Of a DNA stretch of 64,000 nucleotides, positions 1-8,811 are shown in pieces. The position numbers and the translations under genes are program-made. Under the pieces are notes generated by a model. That model worked only from the letters and a program-made list of their open reading frames with translations. It made no database searches and was not told the origin of the DNA. How positions within the stretch are numbered: position 1 is the first letter of the stretch; every line of letters begins with the position of its first letter. The DNA comes from Symbiodinium natans. Taxonomy: Eukaryota; Sar; Dinophyceae; Suessiales; Symbiodiniaceae. Where the stretch lies: NCBI GenBank assembly GCA_905221605.1, contig CAJNDS010002506.1:109501-173500 (forward strand). The letters run 5' to 3'.

Positions 1-1
1 C

Positions 2-127
2 CCCTGGGCCCCCAGCCTCACAATCCGCCAGGTGGTTATCGGCAAGGACCCGGAGCATGTGGTGTGGCCTGCATTGCTGAGCGATCCTGATTGGCTGCTG
101 GCGGACCATATCGAGCTCCCGGAGTAG
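2..127 (+). CDS. C-terminal end of an unknown protein (cut by window edge)
   Basis: The frame starting at base 2 is open from the window edge to TAG at 125-127 and gives 41 residues. The composition is protein-like (tryptophans, acidic residues, and an ending rich in Asp, Leu and Glu). It is probably the tail of the preceding ORF of the same element. It is too short for a functional call. Confidence 0.45.
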   Translation, partial: PWAPSLTIRQVVIGKDPEHVVWPALLSDPDWLLADHIELPE

Positions 128-651
128 TCGTCGGGGCAGGGTAGAGAGTACCTTCCTTTTTCCATTTTAATCGATTTATGCGCGCCAGCCCTTGTGTTGC
201 CGCTACAAACAGACCAGCAACCGAGGTACGCCTGCATTCTGGTGCTACTACTGTGCACGGACAAAGTAAAGGATGCCATCGTCTCCAGGTCATTGCTTTG
301 TACATGCAGCACATTGCAGCCGCAAGTAACAGCCACCTGCGATGACACGCTGCATCCCTTTTCAGGTTGCGCGTTGGATGTGCCCTGGCTCAAGCTAAGG
401 GTGGCTGGCTGACTGAACGAGGAACCCATTGTGTAGAGGGTTGTAACGCTTCTGACTGGTTTTTTCTCGCCTTTCTGCTTCTTCTCTCCTGTGTGTTGTG
501 CTTTTTGTTTGGTCCTCTCTTTCCTTGAGTCCCTCCCTTGTTTTTGTAAGGGCTTTCCAGGGATCTTGGTGTTTGGAGGTTGCCTCGTGGTTCTCCGCTG
601 CCTGTGGGGTAGTCACATGAGTTTGGCCTGCCATGTTCGGTGAGTGATGCC
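128..651 (+). other. Spacer with polypyrimidine tract
   Basis: No convincing gene is seen. Bases 457-545 form a strongly T/C-rich stretch on the plus strand, which could precede a trans-splice acceptor for the next ORF. This is inference only. Confidence 0.3.
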
Positions 652-891
652 ATGGAGTCGTATGCCTGTCAACCGTACGCGATCAGGGTTGGAGCGCAAG
701 TGCTCCAAGTCCACGTTGCCAGGAGAGGGCAACTCACTGCACTTGCCACTTTAGGGACCAGTGATGTCGCAATGACCAGGCAGATGCAAGCCGCGTCATC
801 CTGCCTCACGAACTCGATGCTGCCGGTTGGTGCCGATACTTTCCGCCGGAAATACAACCCTTGTTGTGTCTGGACCATTCTGCCTTTTTGA
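652..891 (+). pseudogene. Probable N-terminal piece of the next ORF, broken at a T5 run
   Basis: ATG at 652 sits in a good context (GCC before, G after) and opens 79 codons of protein-like sequence ending at TGA 889-891. At the T5 run (885-889) the frame that stays open is the one starting at 861, so the two frames meet exactly at a homopolymer. The simplest reading is one ORF starting at 652 with a one-base indel near 885-889. No domain is recognised. An independent short ORF is the alternative. Confidence 0.4.
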
Positions 892-2519
892 GAAACAGCA
901 ACGCCGTCTGCTTCGCCCGGCAACCCACGGTTCGCTGTTTTCTCCTGCGTGCATGGAGGCCAGGCATCGGCATCATGCCGCATAGCAGTGCCCTCATGGG
1001 GCGAGCGGTGTCCACGCACAGTGCTTTGCCTGGTGACGCGATAGACCTTCCCCCTTGGGCGAGTGTTGTCACCGAACAAGGAGCGGGTAGGGAGACAGCC
1101 CTGTCTCCCGGGCCCTGGCAAACTCCATCACCGAATCCACCTAGGGTCTGCTGGCCGGATAATAGTCCTCGCCCTCCCATACCGCCGATTCCTCCACGTG
1201 TTGGAGAATACCCAGTGAGTGAGGTCAGTAGGATCGAACCGCGAATTCCACCTGGGAGGCCACCTCCCGCACCAGTTGCAGCCGACCTGCCACCTTGGCA
1301 GGTCCCTAGCCACCCAGGTCCACAGGTCCTTGCGGCGACCGCAATGCAGGCTATATGCCAGCTTCGCACTCTCAGTGCTGACCATGCGCCGGGGCCTCAG
1401 GAGCCTGAGGATCTCGCGCAGGCACTCGAAAGTAATCAGAATTTCCCTGAGCCCACCCCTAGCGGCGTACTGCCCTTGAAACTGGCCTCGGGAGCCATTT
1501 CCGGCGAACCGCCTGAGCCGCAAGGTCTCCACCCAGAGATTGACTACAATGCATTACTCGGCTGCCTACTTCCACAGCTCCGGGCTGCTGAGTCCGCAGG
1601 AGCCCATGTCCTGCTCTTAGTCACGGATAGTCGCTGCTTCTTGTCTATTCCGCACTTCCCCTACTTTGTCCGGCATTTGGTAGCGCGCATGCAGTGGGAA
1701 GGCCCGTTTAAGGAGAGGTGGTTTCCCATCTTGGTTAACACCAAGGAAGCGGGGCTAGCTTCTGTGCAGTTTACGTGGGCGGGGCCCGAAATTCTGGCAG
1801 TCCTCAGAGTCCTTGCGCCAGGGGTGGTCTTGATGTTGCTTGACCATGACACCTTGTTCACTGCCAGGTGGGAAGCAGAAGAGCTGCGAAGGTTTGCAGT
1901 CCTCGATCTACTGCCCAAAACCCTCTCGACGGAGTCACTGGGCAGCATGGAAGTCGAGACGGACGAGACACAGCCCTGTGGCTCGCTTCCAGCCTCGCCG
2001 TGGAGTTGCTCGCCGGACGGGTCCATACCGTGTGGGGCCCGATCGCCAAACTCAATTGGCATGGTTTGTGCGTCCGAGGACCAGCTCGAAGCAAATGGGG
2101 GATTGGTCCTCTTCTACCCGAATGCTCCGGACGGCAAACATCCCCGGCCCCCTCGCTTCTGCATCCCTGGCAACGTCGCTAGTGCGGTGACCTCAATTGG
2201 TACTGCGTTGAGCCGAGCCCTGCAGCTAGTCATCATGCCCAGTGAAGTGCCCACTCCATTGCCTGGTATGCATGAGCAGGTGCCGTTGGACCAGATCCAT
2301 TATCGGCAATGTCTACGCAACACCCCTCTTGCCGGAACCACTGCTCACAAGCACTCTGACTTTGTGTTTGCGTGGGCACTTTTAGGAAGATACATACATG
2401 AGGTTGCGTGGAAAACGGCCGACCTTTCCTGCTGGCCGGCCAGAGCCAGACATCCAGTTTGGCGCCTCCCCAGTCAGGCAGGTCAGAGGGGTCAAAACAT
2501 GGGGACAAGGCCCATATGA
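861..2519 (+). CDS. Unknown proline-rich element protein, N-terminal part
   Basis: This is a 552-codon open frame whose first ATG is at 975; the frame is open upstream and probably continues from the ATG at 652. The N-terminal third is rich in proline (PPIPPIPPR-type stretches), followed by a more globular region. No catalytic motif is recognised. The last ~35 codons look out of frame: near the A4 run at 2412-2415 the neighbouring frame (2398-3114) takes over with more protein-like sequence. The real protein was probably about 800 residues or more, ending at 3114. It is the first large product of the element; its role is unknown. Confidence 0.55.
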   Translation: MLCLDHSAFLRNSNAVCFARQPTVRCFLLRAWRPGIGIMPHSSALMGRAVSTHSALPGDAIDLPPWASVVTEQGAGRETALSPGPWQTPSPNPPRVCWPDNSPRPPIPPIPPRVGEYPVSEVSRIEPRIPPGRPPPAPVAADLPPWQVPSHPGPQVLAATAMQAICQLRTLSADHAPGPQEPEDLAQALESNQNFPEPTPSGVLPLKLASGAISGEPPEPQGLHPEIDYNALLGCLLPQLRAAESAGAHVLLLVTDSRCFLSIPHFPYFVRHLVARMQWEGPFKERWFPILVNTKEAGLASVQFTWAGPEILAVLRVLAPGVVLMLLDHDTLFTARWEAEELRRFAVLDLLPKTLSTESLGSMEVETDETQPCGSLPASPWSCSPDGSIPCGARSPNSIGMVCASEDQLEANGGLVLFYPNAPDGKHPRPPRFCIPGNVASAVTSIGTALSRALQLVIMPSEVPTPLPGMHEQVPLDQIHYRQCLRNTPLAGTTAHKHSDFVFAWALLGRYIHEVAWKTADLSCWPARARHPVWRLPSQAGQRGQNMGTRPI

Positions 2520-3114
2520 ACAGGGATTTCTTCCCTTGCTCATGGGTTACGGCGGCTCGCACTCCCGTTTGGCAATCCTACCTGGTCCTGACTTATTCAT
2601 GGCCGAGGTTATACCCCCTCCTTTTGTGCATGGATATGGTGCCAAAGGCAAAAACATCTTGCCGCAGTGGGGGAGTGTGTTACGGCTGCCTACTCTACCC
2701 GAGTCGGTCTGGGGCAACGGGGACACCGTCCCTCTGTGGGCCTCTGTTGGGAAAAAGGGCAGTGGACCTGTGCGGCTCCAGCTCTTCCCTGGGGTCCTCA
2801 TGTTTTGGAAGAAAGATGCCCTATCTTCCTGCAGGGCCACCCCGAAATGGCGCAGTCGACCCAATACCCCCACTGGGCCGCTTGCTCTTCTTGCTGCCGC
2901 TGCGCATGCTTGGCTGGCCCAGGCGGATCTGCCGTGGCCTCTCTTCACCGCAGACATAAAGGTCACGCCGTTGGGCCTCAGTCAATACTGGGATGATGGA
3001 CTAGCCATGCGTGTGCAACATGCCCTGGCAGCCTTTGCCTTTCCTGCCAACCAGTACCCGCCTCCAAAACCTCGCCTAACCCCCTTCAGGGGAATGTCGG
3101 TCGCTCTTCATTAG
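2398..3114 (+). CDS. Unknown element protein, C-terminal part of the 861-2519 ORF
   Basis: The frame opens after a TAG at 2383-2385 and runs to TAG at 3112-3114 (238 codons). Skipping one A of the A4 run at 2412-2415 joins it smoothly to the upstream frame, so this is best read as the C-terminal part of one protein separated by an indel. It is rich in Gly, Pro, Trp and hydrophobic residues, with no known motif. Its stop codon lies four bases before the ATG of the helicase ORF at 3119, a spacing compatible with termination-reinitiation. Confidence 0.5.
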   Translation: MRLRGKRPTFPAGRPEPDIQFGASPVRQVRGVKTWGQGPYEQGFLPLLMGYGGSHSRLAILPGPDLFMAEVIPPPFVHGYGAKGKNILPQWGSVLRLPTLPESVWGNGDTVPLWASVGKKGSGPVRLQLFPGVLMFWKKDALSSCRATPKWRSRPNTPTGPLALLAAAAHAWLAQADLPWPLFTADIKVTPLGLSQYWDDGLAMRVQHALAAFAFPANQYPPPKPRLTPFRGMSVALH

Positions 3115-3118
3115 CGGG

Positions 3119-6100
3119 ATGAATGGGAAGGCCGAGAATACGCCCCCCACTGTGTCGGGTAGCATCATTCACACAGCCAATTCCTATGCACTCACTGGCT
3201 TAGAAATGGAAACAGTCCGGGACTACCAGGGCAAAAAGGTCCGATATGAGGACACGCAACGCCCGTTGTTGCTTTCGACCAGCGGTAATGCCGCACATGC
3301 ATTGTTGCTCCTGCCCCAAGCCGCCCAGCTATGGGCACGTGCTCTGTACCCTCAGGTCGAAGGATGCGGTCTGCCAGCGGCGGTTCGTGCTAGAATCAGC
3401 TCGGTCGAAGCCTCCCTGACAATGTGCCCTGCCCTGGCTCACTTGCACATGCCACATACTGCTGCGCTGACCGCTCTGCATGTGGGCCTCGCCGCGGGTA
3501 GAGCTGGCGAGTGCAAACTGTGCGTTACGGGTTTCTCTGCTGGGTCGTATACGGGCGCTGCTGTGGCTATCGCTTGGCACGAGCGCCAAAAGCTTCCTGA
3601 CTGCAAGGGCGATTTTGTCCACATCAAGGCACGTTTGGGCGGCGTTGCCATGCCACGGGCCATGCTGCAATATATCCTGGGTTCGGAATTGCGGCACGCT
3701 GTTAGTCTTGTCCATCATGAGAGCGACCAGCTTTGTATCTTCCGGCCCAGCCAGGCAGCAAGGACGCAAGCGATTGGCGCGGGAGCGCGTCTCTACTACT
3801 TCACTGGACCTGAGTCACTTGGCAGTGGTGGACACTCTTATGGCCACTTTGTCCACAGTGAAGAGCTCTTCCAGCTCACGCCGGGGGATTATGTGCATAA
3901 GGAATTGACTAAAAAGATTTGCGGCTTGGCCGACCCCCGGATGGATCGCACAGTGCGAGCAGGTTTGATGGGGGTTGCGTGTGGCTCTGTCCAGCTTTCG
4001 GATAAGTCTAAAACTTTCATCAACTCCGTGCTGGGACGGCAAATCAGACGCCCCGATATGGAGGCTTTTCTCCGGATACCTTCCGCTGAGAACCGGAGCA
4101 TGGCAAGTCTCCGTGCTGACTGTACCCAAGTCCTCCTGACGGATGCCAAGACGCATCTGGCTGATTTGCCGCCCCCGTATCATGAACTTGGTCCCACGAT
4201 GAAACTAGTTTTGGGTATGTGGCTCCCCCACCTGTCGTTAGAGCGCCTGGTTGACATGCTGGGTTATCAGTTTTTAGCCATGGCCTCGGAAGCAGAAATC
4301 GAGGAGGAGCCCTCGGAACAGTATCACTACCCAGAGCAAGCTGCGGTCAAGCGGGCCGCCACCCCTGTGGCGATAAAGCCCGGCACGCATACATGGCCAA
4401 TCTGCCTTCTCCATCGAGTTTACCCAAGGGCATCGGTCATGCTCCTTACACCGGAGTTGGCGGATGTCCCTGACTGGGCTAAAAAGTGGTTTGCTGTCGC
4501 TGGTAAAGTGCCGGCCAAGGGCACTGCTTTGCTGGTTACCTTGAGAGAAGACAAGGGGGATGTGGCCTACCCAGGCATGTTTATAGAGCTCCTTGCCCCG
4601 AAGAAGCTTTTCACCGGCCCTGGAGAAAGTAAGGCCATGCAGCCAGTCAATATAACCATTGCCCTGCTCTTGACTGATGAACAGCACAACCAATTCGCGC
4701 AACGACCCTCACTGCCGAGAGTCAGCCAGCTTGAGGTTCTGCCCGGAGGAGCCTCTACCCCGCTTTGGGATGCTCTGTTACACATGCCTAGGGAAAGGCA
4801 GCGTGTTGCATTGGGCGTTCCGCTAGAAGACTCGCCTCTTGATGCCATCCGGCAGCCACTGTGGTTGCCGGGCTTTCTCACAGATTTAGTGCTTGTCCTC
4901 CTTATCGGGCTAGTGGTGAGAGGGAACTGGCACGACACATGGGCACAGCTCATTCACCCGGAGATCTGCCAAGTCTTCAGAGGCAAGCACGAAACGCAAG
5001 CTGCGCAGGCATCGCTTACTGCGGGTCCGGGGGCTTCCAGCCCCTTGCAAAGCTTCCTCAACCTTTGGCTTGCGGAGGAACAATCCTATCGCAAAGAATG
5101 GACGCCAACGCTGCTGAGTGGCGTGTTAGCTACGCTGCCTGACTCTCCGCTGCCCGGCCAAGAGGACGCCCGGACTCCTGCGCTGTGGCATGCGGAGTGT
5201 CTACGCCTGTCCCATGACTCGTTGAGCAACGAGCACGATCCGAGGACTCGAGCCAGCATCTTTGCGCTCGCGGTTGGTCCCGCCTTCCTTACGCGCCTCT
5301 GTGATACCTTTTGGGGGGCGGACGGACACCTGGCAGCGCTGCTGGGAGCGTGCTCGTACGGCCTGGCCGCTAATCGTACTTCTGTATTCATAACGGGTGC
5401 GCCCGGCAGCGGGAAGACACGATCCTGCGCGTTTCTAGGAGTACTCCTTGCGTGCCTGACGAGCCGGCTCACCCTGTACACCGCTCATGGCAATGAATCG
5501 GTTCGGGCCTATGTCGAAGCGGTTGATAGGCTCACGACTGCTAGCAATGAATTTGTTCGCAGCCGCATCGTTCGCATACCGGGTAACAAGGAGAAGGACA
5601 CACATAAGCTCCCTTTTGATGTGCACGATTTGTACCGGGGGCTACTTGTAGCCACGACACATGGTACGATTGTGGCAAGGCTTAGCTTTCCCTACTCGCA
5701 GCTCATTAACCGTCTAAAGGATGTTGAGTTGCTCCTCCGAGATGAAGCCCAGCAATTGGGCACGCCTGGTTCCAACACCATTCTGGCGCACATCAAGCAT
5801 GCACTTGATGTCATGATTGGCGACCACAGACAGCCCGCTGGAGGATCGCGACCCAATTACCACTTCGTCACGGAGTTGCTGGAGCAAAAGATTTGTGGCC
5901 TCAATGCGGTCCCTGCCGACCTCCACACGCCAGCCACCTTGCCTGCGGCCCTTTTGCGGCAAACGGCCCAAAGTTCCGGCCCGTGGAAAAAGGGACAAGG
6001 CGAGATGCCCTCTTGGGGCAAGCCCCACCGTTCCTCTGGAGCGTCTGAGGTATTGTTCTCAGCGGTCTCGATGCTGGAATCGATTCTCTGTATGAGCATC

Positions 6101-7759
6101 GTCAAACCGAAGCAAGCCGAGACAGTCATGCAGGCCGCCGGGCTGAAGGCCACTGTCGGACCGGCTGTCAACCTCTCGCTCTGTTCATCCATGCGCCTCC
6201 CTCCTGAGATTGCTGCCATTCTATACGCATGTCGGTACTCGGAGGCGTGCCGCTTCGAGCTGATAGGCAGGGTCCCTCGGCTACGTATGCCACCAGGCCC
6301 CACGATGCAGCACCTGCTCGGGCGGCCACTGCGTAGCCTTGCCGGCAGGTGGATGGAAACGTGTCGATGGGTACGGGTGCAAGATCAGGATGAAACCCAA
6401 ACCAAGCTAGGCAGAAGCTACGACCTCAGCATGGTCCTGGCGGACATTGTGCTCACTTTTGGGCACCAGGTCTATCCTGACTCCCCTATCGGGATGGTCT
6501 CTCAGTATGCCAGGATTGTTACCCAAATGAAGTTTATGCTGCAGTTGAGTCTCCCCGCAGACCCACTGGGCGATGACGATATGAGCCTACTTGAAGCCTG
6601 CCAAACCGCGGAAGACTTCCCGCTGACTGGCGCGCCCAACACTTGGAGCCTTGTGACGTTTCGGACCTTCCTCATGAATCGCATAGGGTCCCTTAAACGC
6701 TTCTTCGGCGCTATCACCACGGCCTGCTCCACTGGCCCCACATTTGGGATATGTGTCTTTGTGACATGTCGGGCTTCTGGATTCCTGTTTAGTAGCGAGG
6801 CAGGGTTTGCCCGAGCCACCTCCTCCTTCACGAGAGGGCTTGGGGGGGCTTTGGTTTTCGTGGCACCGCACTACTCTGATGGTATAGGTGCATGCTTCCA
6901 AATGGCGGCCTGCGCAACCGGGGGCCTAATTGAATGCGCTGAATATGTGCGCACACAAGCCAGCTTGTGGAGCATGGATGGCCCTGGCATTGCAACGGCA
7001 TTACACAAGCAAGCCTTCCGAGAACGGACAGTAGCCAGCATCGTGCTGCCTGCGGAACGCAAAGTTGGGCTGGACCTCTTTGGAACACCACCCCTGCATC
7101 AAGCGTGGGCTTTGAAGGCCACCTGGGGAGATAAGCGGGAGGTTTTTTACCGCACACTTCAGCAAGAAGGATGGGGGAGTCCCTCTTTCACCTCCAACTC
7201 TTACTCGGGCACCATTGTTAGTCTGCAAACGCGCGGCTTCGTCCTGGAGCCCCTGCCCAATGCTGTGTATTGTGTCCCCTTCCAGCCGGTGAGGGAAGGA
7301 GATGGGGTCGCCCAGTACCTCACCTGCTTGCTAGGGGACACCAGCATTAGGATGCCGCCCAAGCGGGGATCGGCTCAACGCGCTGACCCGGCTTTCGAAC
7401 ACAAGGCCGGCATACTGCGAGCCCCCCGTGGTCTTCACCTCCTACCTGTTCGTACGGGTAAGGCTGCCTCCGAAACTGCGATTGATGTGGACTCTCCGGG
7501 AAACAGCCCTGTGCCCGCGGGTAGTCACAGTCCCGACGTGGTAGTTGCTACTGCAGTCGAGGTTCCTACGCCGCAGCAGTCGCCAGCCCAAGGCGAGGCA
7601 CCACAAACGCGCGCCATGGCGAGCGGTGGGGTACACCATGGCTCCAGCCTCGGGCCGCGAGGGGCTCCATTGCGGCAGCTGTCAGCCCGCCTCCACCAGC
7701 TAGACGGGACGTTTCCCGAACCCCTTGCGGCGCCCCAACGCGGGAGAGAGGACCACTGA
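3119..7759 (+). CDS. Alpha/beta-hydrolase-like region fused to UPF1-type SF1 helicase
   Basis: This is a 1,546-aa protein starting at ATG 3119. The N-terminal part carries a nucleophile-elbow motif GFSAGSYTG (Ser140) and a later GGHSYGH (His near 240), as in alpha/beta hydrolases. The second half is a superfamily 1 helicase: Walker A GAPGSGKTR (Lys766), motif II RDEAQQLG (Asp875), motif III GDHRQ (Asp902, Gln905), motif IV SSMRLPPEI (Arg1026), a UPF1-like segment near IGMVSQYARI, and motif VI FTRG (Arg1239). The order and spacing match UPF1/DNA2-type helicases, which unwind DNA or RNA using ATP. The C-terminal ~200 residues are low-complexity Pro/Ala/Ser. In the element it may act in replication or transfer. 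Helicase identity is solid. The hydrolase call rests on the elbow motif and could be structural only. The tail may continue in another frame after about 7600. Confidence 0.85.
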   Translation: MNGKAENTPPTVSGSIIHTANSYALTGLEMETVRDYQGKKVRYEDTQRPLLLSTSGNAAHALLLLPQAAQLWARALYPQVEGCGLPAAVRARISSVEASLTMCPALAHLHMPHTAALTALHVGLAAGRAGECKLCVTGFSAGSYTGAAVAIAWHERQKLPDCKGDFVHIKARLGGVAMPRAMLQYILGSELRHAVSLVHHESDQLCIFRPSQAARTQAIGAGARLYYFTGPESLGSGGHSYGHFVHSEELFQLTPGDYVHKELTKKICGLADPRMDRTVRAGLMGVACGSVQLSDKSKTFINSVLGRQIRRPDMEAFLRIPSAENRSMASLRADCTQVLLTDAKTHLADLPPPYHELGPTMKLVLGMWLPHLSLERLVDMLGYQFLAMASEAEIEEEPSEQYHYPEQAAVKRAATPVAIKPGTHTWPICLLHRVYPRASVMLLTPELADVPDWAKKWFAVAGKVPAKGTALLVTLREDKGDVAYPGMFIELLAPKKLFTGPGESKAMQPVNITIALLLTDEQHNQFAQRPSLPRVSQLEVLPGGASTPLWDALLHMPRERQRVALGVPLEDSPLDAIRQPLWLPGFLTDLVLVLLIGLVVRGNWHDTWAQLIHPEICQVFRGKHETQAAQASLTAGPGASSPLQSFLNLWLAEEQSYRKEWTPTLLSGVLATLPDSPLPGQEDARTPALWHAECLRLSHDSLSNEHDPRTRASIFALAVGPAFLTRLCDTFWGADGHLAALLGACSYGLAANRTSVFITGAPGSGKTRSCAFLGVLLACLTSRLTLYTAHGNESVRAYVEAVDRLTTASNEFVRSRIVRIPGNKEKDTHKLPFDVHDLYRGLLVATTHGTIVARLSFPYSQLINRLKDVELLLRDEAQQLGTPGSNTILAHIKHALDVMIGDHRQPAGGSRPNYHFVTELLEQKICGLNAVPADLHTPATLPAALLRQTAQSSGPWKKGQGEMPSWGKPHRSSGASEVLFSAVSMLESILCMSIVKPKQAETVMQAAGLKATVGPAVNLSLCSSMRLPPEIAAILYACRYSEACRFELIGRVPRLRMPPGPTMQHLLGRPLRSLAGRWMETCRWVRVQDQDETQTKLGRSYDLSMVLADIVLTFGHQVYPDSPIGMVSQYARIVTQMKFMLQLSLPADPLGDDDMSLLEACQTAEDFPLTGAPNTWSLVTFRTFLMNRIGSLKRFFGAITTACSTGPTFGICVFVTCRASGFLFSSEAGFARATSSFTRGLGGALVFVAPHYSDGIGACFQMAACATGGLIECAEYVRTQASLWSMDGPGIATALHKQAFRERTVASIVLPAERKVGLDLFGTPPLHQAWALKATWGDKREVFYRTLQQEGWGSPSFTSNSYSGTIVSLQTRGFVLEPLPNAVYCVPFQPVREGDGVAQYLTCLLGDTSIRMPPKRGSAQRADPAFEHKAGILRAPRGLHLLPVRTGKAASETAIDVDSPGNSPVPAGSHSPDVVVATAVEVPTPQQSPAQGEAPQTRAMASGGVHHGSSLGPRGAPLRQLSARLHQLDGTFPEPLAAPQRGREDH

Positions 7760-8745
7760 CGAAGGAGCCTGCAACGAAAGAGCATGCGGTTGTGCCGGCC
7801 GCGAGTCCTATTGCTCCGGATGCTTGTGTGACGACTCCCTCTAGTGAGGTTGATCACAGGATCGGAGGGGGTAGCGCCGTCTCGTGGCGGCAACATGAGG
7901 GACCCGCCGCCTGGCGTACGACGTCCACCCAGTCACAGCCCCCTTGCGCTAAGTCTCCCACGGACTCACTTGGCCTGACGGAACCAAAATCGGATCTCCC
8001 TATGCCTCCCCATGGCCTGACGCCCATCCCCGCCAGGCCTGTGCCCGCTGTCCAAGCTCGCAAGGAAAGTCGGCCTCTCGCTTTGGACGAAGACGGCTCT
8101 CAGCAGCTGGAACCACCAAAAGCCAAGCCTCGAGGGCCTAGCGAGCCCAGCGGCACCCGCGATCCCAGCGCCCCAGCCTGCGCACCCATCATGCAGAGCA
8201 ACACAGTCTCGGTCTGTGATCTCATGTGGCGCGCACTTGCAGCGGGACATCACTTTGGTAAGAATGTCAAACCTCGGCCCTACATGAACCTGCGTGACTC
8301 GCAACACCTCACAACACACTGCCAGCAGCTTCGGGCATATAGGGCCTATGAGGTGTTTTTGAACGGCATACCGAACCAGCTGCAAGACTCGGGTATGCTG
8401 ATCGGAATCGCTGACACGCTACTGCATCTGCCTGAAACGTTTCCGGCAGCGTATTTGAAGGTTTATGACCCTATCATCACGCAGTGCCTTAGATTGTCGG
8501 GGGCATTGCAGCATTTCGACCTTGCTGAAATGTTGGATTGCCCGGTCCCGCAGCTGGACAAAGCGAGGCTTTCGGAGTCCCTGGTGGGGTATGGCTTTCT
8601 TACCACAGCGCAGTACATCGCGGATCTTTTCTCTGCGGTGTCGGACTTGCCGAGTGTCTATGCATGTATTGAGTTTGGCAGGCATGGGTGTACATTGATC
8701 ATTCAATGCTTCCCACATTCTGCCATTTGGGATCAAGCAATCTGA
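7525..8745 (+). CDS. Unknown protein with proline-rich N-terminus
   Basis: This frame is open from 7525 to TGA at 8743-8745; the first in-frame ATG is at 8002. Codons from about 7681 onward already look coding (Pro/Arg/Thr-rich), which suggests the frame is the continuation of the helicase ORF tail after an indel, or uses a non-AUG start. The C-terminal ~190 residues (from about 8190) look globular and helical, with no recognised family. After the stop the same frame stays open into the next ORF, so a single TGA separates the two. Function is unknown. Confidence 0.5.
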   Translation, partial: SQSRRGSCYCSRGSYAAAVASPRRGTTNARHGERWGTPWLQPRAARGSIAAAVSPPPPARRDVSRTPCGAPTRERGPLTKEPATKEHAVVPAASPIAPDACVTTPSSEVDHRIGGGSAVSWRQHEGPAAWRTTSTQSQPPCAKSPTDSLGLTEPKSDLPMPPHGLTPIPARPVPAVQARKESRPLALDEDGSQQLEPPKAKPRGPSEPSGTRDPSAPACAPIMQSNTVSVCDLMWRALAAGHHFGKNVKPRPYMNLRDSQHLTTHCQQLRAYRAYEVFLNGIPNQLQDSGMLIGIADTLLHLPETFPAAYLKVYDPIITQCLRLSGALQHFDLAEMLDCPVPQLDKARLSESLVGYGFLTTAQYIADLFSAVSDLPSVYACIEFGRHGCTLIIQCFPHSAIWDQAI

Positions 8746-8788
8746 GATTGGCAGTTGAGCCAAAACGGCAGATTGAGCTTTTGCTTTT

Positions 8789-8808
8789 TGGGGGGTGTTG
8801 CCCCCCCA
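8789..8808. other. GC-rich hairpin between two ORFs
   Basis: T followed by six G (8789-8795) pairs with six C followed by A (8802-8808) around a 6-base loop. It lies between the in-frame TGA at 8743 and the ATG at 8812. It could stall ribosomes or mark an RNA processing point; no function is shown. Confidence 0.5.
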
Positions 8809-8811
8809 TGT

